NCBI GenBank assembly: GCA_018266955.1
Contig: JAFDZI010000039.1
Span: 48,000-111,999 of the forward strand
From: Bacteroidota bacterium
Lineage (GTDB): Bacteria; Bacteroidota; Bacteroidia; Flavobacteriales; Weeksellaceae
Length of the DNA: 64,000 nucleotides
Direction: 5' to 3'
In this document: in pieces, positions 43,293-53,124 of the stretch
Layout: each line of letters opens with the position of its first letter
Numbering within the stretch: position 1 is the stretch's first letter
Translations under genes and position numbers: made by a program
The notes under the pieces: model-generated
What the model was told of the DNA's origin: nothing
The model's database searches: none
Seen by the model: the letters and a program-made list of their open reading frames with translations, nothing else

Positions 43293-44918
43293 TTAACGAA
43301 TGGTGTTTTCTTCCAATATTGCTTTTAGCTCTAGCTTTTCTTTTGGAGTGAGCGTGCGCCATATAAAACCCTCTTTATATTGCTTCCCCTTCAGTTGGGG
43401 GATGATGCCAACATCATAATCTTCCTTTAAAAGACTTGGTGAAATCGCAGGAATAGGTGTATCAAAATTAAATGGATAATCCTTGGAAATATGAAAATTC
43501 AAATTGCCAATACGATAAGTTCTGTATTTTTTATATTCGTAATTTTCAGGAATTAATAACTGTTTTGTTTGAATTCCGGACATGAAGTAACTCAATTTGA
43601 AACTGGGCAAACTTTTTTGTATCAATTTAGGAAAAGACAAAAATATTCCCAAAATAAGGCAAGCTCCATAGTAGATAATTTTCATTCTACCCAAGCTAGA
43701 CCAAGCTTGTAGTTGGATGTACCCAAAAACGATAAAGACTTCTATAAAAAATCGATATTGAGCAGAAAAGAAAATAACCAAAATAGATTTAACCAAAATA
43801 GAAAAAAATAGTAAATAGATAAGTTTGCCTTTTTTACGCCAAGTGTAATATCCAAATAGGATAAGTACAAAGATGAATAAAGTATGGATTATTGATTTTA
43901 CTCCATCCAAAAAGACCCAATTTTTCATAGCTTCCCATCTGCTGAATTTAATTATTTGGTCATAGGTAAATTGCATATCAAATGTCTTCTCTATGGCAGT
44001 TTGAGAAGATAGTTGCATAATTCCTGAGTTGGGTTGCCAAGGTAGATTCAAATTGATGATGGACATTGGGAAAATGGGGAATCCAAAGCAGTACATGTTT
44101 TTTAAAACATAAATTAACAAGATGAATAATCCCCAAAACATGGATTTCCATCGCACTTTTAAGATGAAAATGCCATAAAGAAAGCAAAAGAGGGGTAACC
44201 AAATAATGGTGGGTTTTATTGCAAAAACCCAAATAGAAATGGTGAAGAGTAAACCAAAATTTTTGTTCCCATTCATGATTTCATTTAACACTATCAACGA
44301 AAAAACTATGGCAGGTAAATCCGGACTGGGTGATGGTACAAACAAATATAAAAAAGGAACGAATAAAAGGTGTACCCACGATTTTTTCTCGAATATATAC
44401 CAACAATACGCGATAATAACAATAAGGTTGATTTTATAAAAAACATCTATTCCGTTGGAGAATCCCGCTTGTACAATATGCCAAAAAGACATTTGTCCTA
44501 ATAAAATATCCAAATTAGCGATGCCTTGTACCAATCCGTATTGCTGGAGCCATAAAATACTGGGGATGTAATACCCGAAATGATCTAGTATAAATGGTAA
44601 AAAGGAGGCAAAGAATACACTAAAACCAATGGTGAAATAAAAAAATGCCGATTGATGTTTAAGAAAATTAAGTGTACTTTGGTAAATTTTATAATAATAA
44701 AATAAAAATAAGCCGATAATGAGTGTTGGGATTTCTACCCAAAAGTTGAGTGGGAACAAAAATGCAACCCCTGCGAAAATGGAGGATACCAGCATGAGGC
44801 CCACCACTAAGTTGAAACTTACAGATGCTGTGTTTTTGTTGGTGAATCGCATAACCCAACCTCCAAAACCCGAAAGTACTGGAAGCATGAGAATGCTATA
44901 AATGAAAAGATAAACCAT
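43293..44918 (-). CDS. Polytopic membrane protein, LIC_10190-like
   Basis: The 541-residue protein has about a dozen hydrophobic segments over residues 1-420 and a soluble C-terminal 100 residues. The layout (short periplasmic loops, FPIFPMSIINLNLPW near 270-284, HLLFVPFLYLFVPSPSPDLP near 185-204) resembles GT-C-type glycosyltransferases and the LIC_10190 family. A role in surface-polysaccharide assembly is possible but not shown. It is a single gene, transcribed toward the channel gene 42 bp away. Confidence 0.65.
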   Translation of the reverse strand: MVYLFIYSILMLPVLSGFGGWVMRFTNKNTASVSFNLVVGLMLVSSIFAGVAFLFPLNFWVEIPTLIIGLFLFYYYKIYQSTLNFLKHQSAFFYFTIGFSVFFASFLPFILDHFGYYIPSILWLQQYGLVQGIANLDILLGQMSFWHIVQAGFSNGIDVFYKINLIVIIAYCWYIFEKKSWVHLLFVPFLYLFVPSPSPDLPAIVFSLIVLNEIMNGNKNFGLLFTISIWVFAIKPTIIWLPLFCFLYGIFILKVRWKSMFWGLFILLIYVLKNMYCFGFPIFPMSIINLNLPWQPNSGIMQLSSQTAIEKTFDMQFTYDQIIKFSRWEAMKNWVFLDGVKSIIHTLFIFVLILFGYYTWRKKGKLIYLLFFSILVKSILVIFFSAQYRFFIEVFIVFGYIQLQAWSSLGRMKIIYYGACLILGIFLSFPKLIQKSLPSFKLSYFMSGIQTKQLLIPENYEYKKYRTYRIGNLNFHISKDYPFNFDTPIPAISPSLLKEDYDVGIIPQLKGKQYKEGFIWRTLTPKEKLELKAILEENTIR

Positions 44919-44974
44919 AAAAAAAAGAATGTTTAAAAATAAACATTCTTTTCTAATTCTTTATAAATGCGGAT

Positions 44975-45496
44975 TTATTTTGTCTTATTCAAAATTTTTT
45001 GTGCTTCCTTTACCTCGCTTTTAAGGTCTTCAACTCTAGACTTTTGTTTTTCTATTCGTCTATTTTCTTTTTCAATATCAATGGGACTCAGTTTTCCCTT
45101 TTCTATGTTTTTGGTTAGTTTTTCTTGCATTTTTACAAGATTATCCGATTCTTTTTCTAATTTTCTTTTGTATTTTTCGAAATTGCTTTGTGCCTTTTCA
45201 ACTCTTTTGGCAGCTTTCTCTTTTGCTTTTTGTTGTTTTGCCAATTCTCGTTCTGCTTTCTTCTGGGCTTTCTCAGCTTTTTCAATTTTTCTTTTGGCTT
45301 CTTTTTCTGCTTTTTCAGCCATTTTTCTAGCTTCTTCGGCTTTCTTTTCTATTTCCAATTTTTTGGCTTGAATTTCTTGCTCACTGAGTGTTGCCGTTTT
45401 CAATGCGGTACTATCTACCAATGTTGGTTTTACTTCTTGTGCCAGAGCAGTGGAGCATGCGACAAATAATAATGTTGTTGCTACAATTTTTTTCAT
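44975..45496 (-). CDS. Exported coiled-coil protein
   Basis: From the ATG at 45496 the protein has 173 residues; the longer frame upstream would run through tRNA-Cys and is rejected. The signal peptide is MKKIVATTLLFVACSTALAQ. The mature protein is almost entirely a Lys/Glu/Ala-rich coiled coil (about 45-173). It is probably periplasmic, with an OmpH/Skp-like appearance but no recognisable family. Its function is unknown. Confidence 0.75.
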   Translation of the reverse strand: MKKIVATTLLFVACSTALAQEVKPTLVDSTALKTATLSEQEIQAKKLEIEKKAEEARKMAEKAEKEAKRKIEKAEKAQKKAERELAKQQKAKEKAAKRVEKAQSNFEKYKRKLEKESDNLVKMQEKLTKNIEKGKLSPIDIEKENRRIEKQKSRVEDLKSEVKEAQKILNKTK

Positions 45497-45552
45497 CTTA
45501 TTTCTATTTTTTTTTATAAATACAAAAAGCATTCCGAAGAATGCTTTTGTTG

Positions 45553-45623
45553 AGGTACCTAGCGGATTCGAACCGCTGTAGATGGTGTTGCAGACCACTG
45601 CCTAGCCGCTCGGCCAAAGTACC
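45553..45623 (-). tRNA. tRNA-Cys (anticodon GCA)
   Basis: The reverse strand folds as a tRNA of 71 nt. The acceptor stem is GGTACTT/AGGTACC, the D arm GGCCGAGCGGCTAGGC, and the anticodon loop CTGCAAC reads GCA. The T arm contains GGTTCGAATCC. The discriminator is U, usual for tRNA-Cys. CCA is not encoded. Confidence 0.95.
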
Positions 45624-45722
45624 CTGTTTGTTTCGGTTGCAAATATAGTAACTTTTCTATGATTTCAAAAAAAATATCGATCAAAAAATTATTTTTTCAA
45701 ACATTTTTAAAGTTATATGAAA

Positions 45723-47102
45723 TTAAAGTATTGTCTTATTGAGACTTATATTGAGTTGTGCCTCCGTATGAATAAATACAGTGATGTGCTCAGGATTCAA
45801 TTGAATAAGGTTGGGGGATAATTGATAGACTTTTGCACGGGAAGAAACACCCTTGTATAATTCTTTGTTAAACGAGTTTTCTATGTTTTTTCTTGCAGCC
45901 TCTTCTAGGTCGGTCATCGGAATTCCGTATTGTTCCTCAATGGTATTTATAATTTTCCTTTTAAACAATGCAACCCCCATTTTATGTAAAAAATTACTTG
46001 TTTTTAGTTTAAATTGAATATCGGTGAGCACAATTTTTCGTTTTTCTGTATTGTATTGTGGGATACCAGAAATAATTACTGTACCATCTATCGCATTTTC
46101 TAATGCTGCAGTTATGGTCATTCGCTCTTGGTTGGTTTGTAATAGGATATCTGTGATTTTTACTTTGGATTTTCCTTCTCTAAAATCGAATTCTTTGTTT
46201 AGAAATTGTTTTTTGGCGATGGCTTCGGCTTCTTTTACCGGAATTATTGCAGTGGTGGTTAGGTTAAATTTCCCTGGCGTTATATTACCTAGTTCAAAAT
46301 TTTGTATTGTTTTCTCTAGTTGATTGCTTTGTGGCTTTTCACCTACAAAGGTTTCGGTAATTAATGTGATGCCTATTGTACTCTGTATTTCGTCTTTATA
46401 AAATTGTAAAGGTGAAATTTTAATTTTCTGAGGGGTTATTTTTAGCCAAGTAGTATATTCTTGATTGATTAAATAGGGAGCATGAAAGGAATTCCAAATG
46501 TCCAAAGCATTTTTTTGAAAATTCATGGATTGGGCAATTTGTTCGTCTATGGTGGTGCATATTTTTTCCTGCTCTTTTTTCAAACTTTTCTCTACCAAAG
46601 GGGTGATGGGGATTTTTACCGCTCCAAAATCCAATACGGGCTTTTGTACCCATTTGTACCCATTGGCTAGGGTTTTGGCACTTAATATCCAATTGTTATT
46701 CAGGGTTATTTTTGAATTAAAATACATCACTGTTTCAAATGTAGTGTTTTGATAAGTGTACACACCCAAAGAGCCAATGCCTTTTTCAGCCCATATTTTG
46801 ATAGGGACTTCAACCAAAAAATTTTGTTGTGTACCCGATACCAAACGAATAGGGCGAGTTTTCCAAACTTTTATTTTGAATTGGTCATTGTTGTTGTCAC
46901 TAAAGGAATTGTCTTCATACAATAATTCGGGTGTAACCTTATTCACCATTGCATTTAGGTCTGCTAGAGGCAAACGAATGGGAATGTTGATGTTGGATTC
47001 TACTTTTGGTGTTAAAGCGCTTAATGCAGTGCCTTGTGCTAAAACAAAATTCCCCATCATGATAAAAAATAGACGGATGAACGAATAAATAGTGGTATGC
47101 AT
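45723..47102 (-). CDS. DUF4403 family exported protein
   Basis: The ATG at 47102 gives 459 residues with a signal peptide (MHTTIYSFIRLFFIMMGNFVLAQ); a start at 47141 would overlap folB and precede the signal. The sequence matches DUF4403: SNINIPIRLPLADLNAMVNK near residue 35, repeated amphipathic beta segments and KTLANGYKW. Such proteins resemble lipid- or lipoprotein-binding SMP/BPI-like folds in the cell envelope. The gene lies directly downstream of folB in the same direction. Confidence 0.75.
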   Translation of the reverse strand: MHTTIYSFIRLFFIMMGNFVLAQGTALSALTPKVESNINIPIRLPLADLNAMVNKVTPELLYEDNSFSDNNNDQFKIKVWKTRPIRLVSGTQQNFLVEVPIKIWAEKGIGSLGVYTYQNTTFETVMYFNSKITLNNNWILSAKTLANGYKWVQKPVLDFGAVKIPITPLVEKSLKKEQEKICTTIDEQIAQSMNFQKNALDIWNSFHAPYLINQEYTTWLKITPQKIKISPLQFYKDEIQSTIGITLITETFVGEKPQSNQLEKTIQNFELGNITPGKFNLTTTAIIPVKEAEAIAKKQFLNKEFDFREGKSKVKITDILLQTNQERMTITAALENAIDGTVIISGIPQYNTEKRKIVLTDIQFKLKTSNFLHKMGVALFKRKIINTIEEQYGIPMTDLEEAARKNIENSFNKELYKGVSSRAKVYQLSPNLIQLNPEHITVFIHTEAQLNISLNKTIL

Positions 47103-47124
47103 TGATATTAATTTTAAAAAAAAG

Positions 47125-47484
47125 TTACCAATTCTGCTCAAATGCTACAGAAACGCCTTTCATTTCGCCCTTCATGGGAGGGTTGGTTTTGGTAATTTTA
47201 ATTTTTAATGAACTAATACTAGGAAAATGCTGGTGGATTTTTTTGATGATTCTTCCAGCAACATGCTCCAATAATTCCGATGGAATAGTCATTTCTTGGT
47301 GTATGATATCATTAATTTCTGCATAATTTATCGTGTCGCTCAATTCATCGGTTTCACTGGCTTTCCACAGGTCTGCTTCGGCTTCTAGTTGAATTAAATA
47401 ATAGGTTCCCAGTGTTTTTTCTTCCTCCAAAACTCCGTGGTAGGCGAAAATTTTTATGTCTTCCAAAATAATTTTACTACGCAT
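47125..47484 (-). CDS. folB: Dihydroneopterin aldolase
   Basis: The 119-residue protein is full length for FolB. Conserved parts are FAYHGVLEEEKTLG (about 13-26), the substrate-contact motif PSELLEHVAGRI (about 68-79) and the C-terminal KTNPPMKGEMKGVSV. It converts 7,8-dihydroneopterin to 6-hydroxymethyl-dihydropterin in folate synthesis, usually as a cytoplasmic octamer. nadA lies 65 bp upstream in the same direction. Confidence 0.92.
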   Translation of the reverse strand: MRSKIILEDIKIFAYHGVLEEEKTLGTYYLIQLEAEADLWKASETDELSDTINYAEINDIIHQEMTIPSELLEHVAGRIIKKIHQHFPSISSLKIKITKTNPPMKGEMKGVSVAFEQNW

Positions 47485-47549
47485 AATTCTGATAATTAAA
47501 AAAAGCTGTTTCTAAGGCAAGAACACAGCTTTTATTCGAAATTGATTTT

Positions 47550-48566
47550 TTATTTTACATTTTTGCTTAAATCCATCATCAATTCTATTGGTTTCAAGGC
47601 TTTTAGTCTTAGCTCTTCCTCAATATTTATTTCTGGAAGTTCATATTTTAAACATAAATATAATTTCTCCAAAGTATTCCTTTTCATAAAGAAGCATTCG
47701 GAGCAGTTGCAACTTTCGTCGAAAACCAAGGCAGGAATAAGGGTTTTCTGTGGTGCTCTTTTTTGCATTTCGTGTAAGATGCCATCTTCTGTAGCGATAA
47801 TGAATTTTTGACAATCATCTTTTTCAACATAATTTAATAATGCAGAAGTAGATCCGATGAAATGTGCTAAATCCAATACTGGTGTTTCGCTTTCTGGGTG
47901 GGCAATTAGTTTAGCATCTGGATTTTCAGCCATTTGTTGTGCGATTCTTTCCATGGAAAAAGCCTCGTGTACAATGCAGCTTCCGTCCCAAAGGATCATT
48001 TCTCTTCCCGTCTTTTTCATTAAATATCGGCCCAAATTTTTATCAGGGGCAAATATTAATGGTCTGTCTGTAGGTAAAGCGTTGATGATGGTTTCGGCAT
48101 TGGAGCTGGTAACGATAACATCGCTTTCTGCCTTGGTTTCAGCATTACAGTTGATGTAGGTTGCCACTAAAGCATTAGGATGTTGTGCACGCATGGCACG
48201 CAAACCTTCACCACTGCAATTGTCGGCCAAGCTACAACCGGCCAATGTATCTGGAAGGACTACTTTCTTGCTTGGGTTGAGGATTTTCGCAGCTTCTGCC
48301 ATAAAGTGTACGCCACAAAACGCAATCATATCGGCATCAGTTTCCTTAGCTTGTCTTGCCAATTGCAAGGAATCTCCTAAGAAATCGGCAATATCTTGAA
48401 TTTCTGCTGGCTGGTAAAAGTGGGCAAGAATAACGGCATTTTTCTCCTTTTTAAGGTCTAAAATAGCTTTTTTAAGCTCCTCCCCTTGAGGAATTACTAG
48501 ATCTTTAATATCCAAAAAGCCTTTTACGGGCATGTTGGATTTGGCTATATTGATGGCTTCTTTCAT
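47550..48566 (-). CDS. nadA: Quinolinate synthase A
   Basis: The 338-residue protein has three similar NadA domains, with [20 protein letters not shown] near 44-63. The [4Fe-4S] ligands are Cys in FCGVHFMAE, Cys near 200 in [11 protein letters not shown], and Cys in the C-terminal [12 protein letters not shown] cluster. It condenses iminoaspartate with DHAP to quinolinate, the NAD precursor. nadB is not in the window. gmk lies 20 bp upstream in the same direction, so a gmk-nadA transcript is likely. Confidence 0.95.
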   Translation of the reverse strand: MKEAINIAKSNMPVKGFLDIKDLVIPQGEELKKAILDLKKEKNAVILAHFYQPAEIQDIADFLGDSLQLARQAKETDADMIAFCGVHFMAEAAKILNPSKKVVLPDTLAGCSLADNCSGEGLRAMRAQHPNALVATYINCNAETKAESDVIVTSSNAETIINALPTDRPLIFAPDKNLGRYLMKKTGREMILWDGSCIVHEAFSMERIAQQMAENPDAKLIAHPESETPVLDLAHFIGSTSALLNYVEKDDCQKFIIATEDGILHEMQKRAPQKTLIPALVFDESCNCSECFFMKRNTLEKLYLCLKYELPEINIEEELRLKALKPIELMMDLSKNVK

Positions 48567-48586
48567 GATTATTCTCTAAAATTGAT

Positions 48587-49150
48587 TTAGTTAAAGATAA
48601 ATTTATTTATGATGTTTTCTATTTCTTTTTTTGCTATTTCCAACAGGTCGTTGGTTACAGTTACATCAAATTGCTTTTGATAGCTTAGTTCTTCTTCTGC
48701 TTTATTTACTCGAATTTTAATAGTTTCTGCATCATCTGTAGCTCTTAGTCGAAGTCTTTTTTCGAGCTCTTCAATGGAAGGAGGTTGTATAAAAATGGCG
48801 CAAGCTTTGTCCCCAAAATACTTTTTTAGTGCTATGCCTCCTTTTACATCAACATCAAAGATAACTGTTTTGTTTTGTTGCCAAATTCTTTCTACTTCGG
48901 ACTTTAAGGTTCCGTAATATTTATCGGTATATACTTCTTCGTATTCTACAAAAAGATTTTCAGCAATTTTTTCTCGGAATTCTTCCGGACTGATGAAATA
49001 ATAGTCTTTTCCGTTCACTTCTGTTCCTCTGGATGCTCTGGTGGTACAAGAAATGGAAAATTCCAATTCATTAAATGTTTCCAAGCAATGTTTTACCAAA
49101 GTTGTTTTGCCACTTCCGGAGGGGGCAGAAAAGATAATTACTTTACCCAT
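48587..49150 (-). CDS. gmk: Guanylate kinase
   Basis: The 187-residue protein has P-loop SAPSGSGKTTLVKH (about 8-21), the GMP-binding region SCTTRASRGTEVNGKDYYF (about 35-53) and FDVDVKGG. Length and motifs are standard. It phosphorylates GMP to GDP in the cytoplasm. YicC is encoded upstream in the same direction, a widely conserved yicC-gmk order, but here about 230 bp of low-complexity sequence separates them. Confidence 0.96.
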   Translation of the reverse strand: MGKVIIFSAPSGSGKTTLVKHCLETFNELEFSISCTTRASRGTEVNGKDYYFISPEEFREKIAENLFVEYEEVYTDKYYGTLKSEVERIWQQNKTVIFDVDVKGGIALKKYFGDKACAIFIQPPSIEELEKRLRLRATDDAETIKIRVNKAEEELSYQKQFDVTVTNDLLEIAKKEIENIINKFIFN

Positions 49151-49281
49151 ATTTTTAAAAATAAATTGTTGTTGGATGGTTGTTGGTTTTTAGTTTTTAG
49201 TTTTTGGTTTTTGGTTGAGAATTATTGTATTATAATTTAAAAATAAAAGATTAATGCTTTTAGTTAGCTTATAAAGTAGCA

Positions 49282-49364
49282 CTCTATTCTCTTTATTCTT
49301 TATTCTTTATTCTTTATTCTCTTTATTCTTTATTCTATTCTCTTTATTCTATTCTCTTTTCTCT
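49282..49364. repeat. Low-complexity CTTTATTCTTTATTC tract
   Basis: About a dozen near-tandem copies of a 6-8-bp unit (TTTATTC, TATTCTC) lie between yicC and gmk. They are preceded by TTTTTAGTTTTTGG-type repeats at about 49188-49215. The tract is suited to slippage and may affect spacing or expression in the yicC-gmk unit. Confidence 0.8.
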
Positions 49365-49377
49365 AAATTCTAAAAAT

Positions 49378-50235
49378 CTAAAGAATATTCAGTGTTTGTT
49401 CTTTTATTTTTTCCAAATCGTCTTTCATCATTACTACCATTTTTTGTATTTCGGCATGATTGGCTTTAGATCCCAAAGTATTGATTTCTCTACCTATTTC
49501 CTGTGCGATGAAACCTAATTTCTTACCACAAAAATCCTCAGTTTCCATCACTTCGGTGTAGTATTTTAAATGCTGAGCCAGACGAACTTTTTCCTCAGAA
49601 ATGTCTAATTTTTCTGTGTAATAAGCCAATTCCTGATAAAATCGTGTTTCATCTATATTTTCGAACTCACTCAAAGTTTTTTGGTACCTTTCCTTTACAT
49701 TGGTTAATCGAATTTCTTCAAAAGGAATAATTCTTTCTAAATTCATACCAATATTTTGAATGTTTTTAGCCAACTCATGATGAAGTGTTTCGCCCTCTGT
49801 TTTCCTGAAATCTGAAAAACGATTCAACGCATCTTCAATTTTATTTTTTAAAAAAATCCATTCTTCTTCATGCAACTCATCTGGTTTGGTGGAAAGAGCC
49901 TCTGGAAAACGAATCGCCATTTTTAGATATTCAAAATCTGGTCCGTCTGCTGTGATGCTCTTTAGTTCATTCATATAAGAAGTCACCAATTCTTTATTGA
50001 TTTTAACATCGTTATTATCCTCAATGGTTTCTACATTAATGTAGCAATCTACCTTGCCACGAAGGATTTTGTCGCCTAATATTTTTCTAATATCAAATTC
50101 TTTTTCCTTGTACCGTGCAGGAACTCTTAGGTTGAGATCCAAACTTTTACTGTTGAGTGATTTAAGCTCAACTACGATTTTTTTTCCTTCGTATGTATCT
50201 TCGCTTCTCCCGAAGCCAGTCATTGATAAGACCAT
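49378..50235 (-). CDS. yicC: YicC/YloC family endoribonuclease
   Basis: The 285-residue protein begins with the YicC signature MVLSMTGFGRSE. It contains ELKSLNSKSLDLNLRVP (about 27-43) and ends with DFCGKKLGFIAQEIGREINTLGSKA and LEKIKEQTLNIL, the conserved DUF1732 tail. Family members are metal-dependent endoribonucleases; E. coli YicC promotes decay of the sRNA RyhB. It is transcribed toward gmk and divergent from miaA. Confidence 0.93.
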   Translation of the reverse strand: MVLSMTGFGRSEDTYEGKKIVVELKSLNSKSLDLNLRVPARYKEKEFDIRKILGDKILRGKVDCYINVETIEDNNDVKINKELVTSYMNELKSITADGPDFEYLKMAIRFPEALSTKPDELHEEEWIFLKNKIEDALNRFSDFRKTEGETLHHELAKNIQNIGMNLERIIPFEEIRLTNVKERYQKTLSEFENIDETRFYQELAYYTEKLDISEEKVRLAQHLKYYTEVMETEDFCGKKLGFIAQEIGREINTLGSKANHAEIQKMVVMMKDDLEKIKEQTLNIL

Positions 50236-50461
50236 AAATTGTTTACTAAAAATTGATGCAAAGATAAGGAATTGAAAGATAATTTTGTCCTTTTTTATTT
50301 TGTTGGATGATGAATGCTTTTGTTAATTGATACAAAATATCCATTAATTTTTTCGAAATTTGCCACATTGGGCAGTGTTAAATTATTGGTTTGTCTTAAA
50401 CTTATAATTTTAGCTTTAAATAAAAAGATTTAGACCATTAAAAAACAATAAATATCTACTT

Positions 50462-51376
50462 ATGAAAACCCTCATTTCTATTGTTGGTACAACGGGAATT
50501 GGGAAAACCCAATTGGCCATCGATTTGGCTAAATTCCTAGAAACCGAAATTATTTCTTGCGACTCCAGACAGTTTTTTCGAGGGATGGAAATTGGCACAG
50601 CAGCACCCAATGAAAAGGAGTTACAGGAAGTTCCTCATCATTTTATTGGTCACTTACAAGTCACCGATGAATACTCCATTGGTAAATTTGAAATGGATGC
50701 CTTAGAGAAATTGTCCCAACTCTTTACACAACAGGATGTAGTAGTGATGGTGGGTGGAAGTATGATGTACGAAAAAGCGGTACTAGAGGGGTTAAATGAT
50801 TTGCCGGAAGCCAACGAAGAAAATAGAAACCAATTACTTGCCTTATTGGAAAATGAAGGAATAGGGAAATTGCAAGATTTATTACGAGACATGGATCCGG
50901 ATTATTACCACAAAGTAGATTTGGAAAATCCCAGAAGATTGGTGCGGGCAATTGATGTAATGTGGCAAACCGGTAAAAAATATTCTGAGTTGATTGATCA
51001 ACCAAAAGAAGTTCGAAATTTCAATGTGATAAGAATTGGGATAGATGCGCCTAGAGAAATTATTTATAATAGAATTAACCATAGAGTAGAGAAAATGCTA
51101 GAAAAAGGACTGGTGGATGAAGTGAAACGGTTAAAAGTATATAGAAATCTAGTCGCTCTGAAAACAGTTGGCTATACAGAATTGTTTCGTTATTTTGATG
51201 AAGAATGGAGCTTGGAATTTGCCGTAGAAGAAATTAAAAAGAACTCCAGACGCTTTGCAAAAAGACAACTGACTTGGTACAGAAATGAAAACAATATTCA
51301 TTGGGTAAATTTTCAAAATTCATTTCAAGAATCCTTATCTTTGCTCAACAATAAACAAATAATTACAAATCAATAG
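50462..51376 (+). CDS. miaA: tRNA dimethylallyltransferase
   Basis: The 304-residue protein has P-loop GTTGIGKTQLAIDLA (about 9-23), the SCDSRQFFRGMEIGTAAP substrate motif (about 34-51) and VMVGGSMMYEKAVLEGL. The C-terminal NSRRFAKRQLTWYRNE signature is present. It adds a dimethylallyl group to A37 of tRNAs reading UNN codons. Its leader ends AACAATAAATATCTAC-nn-ATG, shared with two other genes of the window. The thioredoxin-like gene follows 4 bp after the stop. Confidence 0.96.
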   Translation: MKTLISIVGTTGIGKTQLAIDLAKFLETEIISCDSRQFFRGMEIGTAAPNEKELQEVPHHFIGHLQVTDEYSIGKFEMDALEKLSQLFTQQDVVVMVGGSMMYEKAVLEGLNDLPEANEENRNQLLALLENEGIGKLQDLLRDMDPDYYHKVDLENPRRLVRAIDVMWQTGKKYSELIDQPKEVRNFNVIRIGIDAPREIIYNRINHRVEKMLEKGLVDEVKRLKVYRNLVALKTVGYTELFRYFDEEWSLEFAVEEIKKNSRRFAKRQLTWYRNENNIHWVNFQNSFQESLSLLNNKQIITNQ

Positions 51377-51380
51377 CATC

Positions 51381-51938
51381 ATGGCAAATACTCCTTCTAA
51401 TATGTTGGCTTTGGGTACCAAAGCACCTTTTTTCGAACTTCCGAATCCTTCACAAATGAGTGAAGTGCAATCGTTGGAAGATTTGAAAGGCGAAAAAGCA
51501 ACCTTGGTCATTTTTATGTGTAACCATTGTCCTTTTGTACTTCATGTAATAGATAAACTAACGGAATTGTATGAGGATTACAACGAAAGAGGTATAGAAT
51601 TTATCGCCATTAATGCCAATGATGTTGATAAATATCCAGACGATTCTCCTGAAAAAATGATTGAATTTCAAATTGAGAAAAAATTTGAATTCCCATATTT
51701 GTTTGATGAAAGCCAAGCCATAGCCAAAGCTTATGACGCTGCTTGTACTCCGGATTTTTATTTTTTCGATGATAAATTGGATCTTGTCTATCGTGGACAA
51801 ATGGACGATTCCAGACCAGGAAATAATAAAGAAGTAACTGGAGAAGACTTAATTATCGCCTTCGAAAATCTCCTAAGTGGAGAGCCTCAAGAAGAGTTTC
51901 AGAAACCGAGCATGGGCTGCAACATCAAATGGAAATAA
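51381..51938 (+). CDS. Thioredoxin-family (AhpC/TSA-like) protein
   Basis: The 185-residue soluble protein has a thioredoxin fold with a CxxC in IFMCNHCPFVLHV (Cys47, Cys50). ELPNPSQMSEVQSLEDLKG lies upstream and a cis-Pro region ACTPDFYFFDDK near 116-127. No signal peptide is visible. Members are cytoplasmic thiol oxidoreductases or peroxiredoxin-like proteins; the substrate is unknown. It is probably co-transcribed with miaA (4 bp apart). Confidence 0.85.
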   Translation: MANTPSNMLALGTKAPFFELPNPSQMSEVQSLEDLKGEKATLVIFMCNHCPFVLHVIDKLTELYEDYNERGIEFIAINANDVDKYPDDSPEKMIEFQIEKKFEFPYLFDESQAIAKAYDAACTPDFYFFDDKLDLVYRGQMDDSRPGNNKEVTGEDLIIAFENLLSGEPQEEFQKPSMGCNIKWK

Positions 51939-51956
51939 AGATATGTGCCAATAAAA

Positions 51957-51988
51957 AAAGTCATCAATTACAAAAATTGATGACTTTT
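51957..51988. terminator. Bidirectional terminator between thioredoxin-like and PorV-like genes
   Basis: AAAGTCATCAATT and AATTGATGACTTT form a perfect stem around ACAAA, flanked by A-run and T-run. It serves the convergent genes on both sides. Confidence 0.9.
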
Positions 51989-52009
51989 TTTTGACTTTAA
52001 AAATACTTT

Positions 52010-53095
52010 TTATTTAGACCTGAAAACACTCATGTCCAATTTTAATGAGAAGAAATTTGAAAAATAATTAGAAGCACCTATTCCACTGTTAGAAATGGCA
52101 TAGTCTAGCTGTAGCCCTTTGTATTTTATCCCAATTCCGGCGCTGGGTTGGAAGGAAATTTTTCTACTAAGATCCTCAATGTCGGTAATGCTTTGGAAAC
52201 GATTGACCCCCAAACGAACGAAAATCATTTTCTGATAGGCCAACTCGGCCCCTGCATAAGGTGTAATGCTGGCAAAACTCGTGGAAATAAGTGCGGCGGT
52301 CTTAGCAAAATCTATATTAATTCCTACTTCTGGTAAAAGTTCCAAATCTCTATTGAGCTCAAAGTTTTTACTGACTCCTGCATTTATTTTGGGCATGGTC
52401 AGTTCCATTTTGTCTTTTGGCGCAGGGTTAAATTCTTGCCCATTAACAATGGTGGACAATTCTTTTTGGTTGATGTTCCAAAAATTGACTGTAGTGAGTA
52501 CATCTTTTGCTGTAATCCCATAGTTCCATTCGTTATCGGTTTGGTATAAGGCTCCAATATCAAAACCAAAACCAAAGCCATTGGCAAATTTTCCTACATT
52601 TCTGTAGATTAATTTGGCATTTACCCCAACACTCAAATTTTGATTTCCTCCCGGACTAAAAGCATAAGAGAAAATACCGGCATAGTCGGCCTGAGAAAAT
52701 TTAGTGATTTTGTCATAGTCTATATTGCCTTCAGGATCAATCATTTGTGTGGTATTCAGGATGTTATCTACTCCCAATCGGATTACTGAAATCCCAATCA
52801 CTCCATTTCCGTTTTCTAAAGGCTTGGCAAATGCGAGATAGTCGTATTTGGCAATGCTTTCAAAATATTCAGCATGCATCGCTGCTCCTTGCCAGTCTTT
52901 TTCGATGAGATTTAACCCTGCTGGGTTCCACATGGGTGCATACACATCGTCTTGGTTAGAAATTACGGCTCCGCCCATGGCAATACCTCTTGCTCCGGCA
53001 CCTATATTTAAAAATTCGTTAGAATATTTCCTGACAATTTGTGCATTGACAAAAATTTGAGAAAAGACAAAAATTCCGGCGATAATTTTTTTCAT
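52010..53095 (-). CDS. PorV/PorQ family outer-membrane protein
   Basis: The 361-residue protein has a signal peptide (MKKIIAGIFVFSQIFVNAQ) and a beta-barrel-like sequence. The N-terminal signature is FLNIGAGARGIAMGGAVISN, then WNPAGLNLI, typical of PorV/PorQ (FadL-like) proteins. PorV acts as a shuttle in type IX secretion; PorQ-like relatives also exist. The sequence supports the family but not which member. No other secretion genes are adjacent. Confidence 0.82.
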   Translation of the reverse strand: MKKIIAGIFVFSQIFVNAQIVRKYSNEFLNIGAGARGIAMGGAVISNQDDVYAPMWNPAGLNLIEKDWQGAAMHAEYFESIAKYDYLAFAKPLENGNGVIGISVIRLGVDNILNTTQMIDPEGNIDYDKITKFSQADYAGIFSYAFSPGGNQNLSVGVNAKLIYRNVGKFANGFGFGFDIGALYQTDNEWNYGITAKDVLTTVNFWNINQKELSTIVNGQEFNPAPKDKMELTMPKINAGVSKNFELNRDLELLPEVGINIDFAKTAALISTSFASITPYAGAELAYQKMIFVRLGVNRFQSITDIEDLSRKISFQPSAGIGIKYKGLQLDYAISNSGIGASNYFSNFFSLKLDMSVFRSK

Positions 53096-53124
53096 ATTAG
53101 TCTTAAAAATACAAATATAAGAGA

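Noticed and set aside
44975..45598. Longer start for the coiled-coil protein
   Set aside because: The extension reads through tRNA-Cys; the signal peptide begins at 45496.
45723..47141. Longer start for the DUF4403 protein
   Set aside because: The extra 13 residues overlap folB and precede a good signal peptide starting at 47102.
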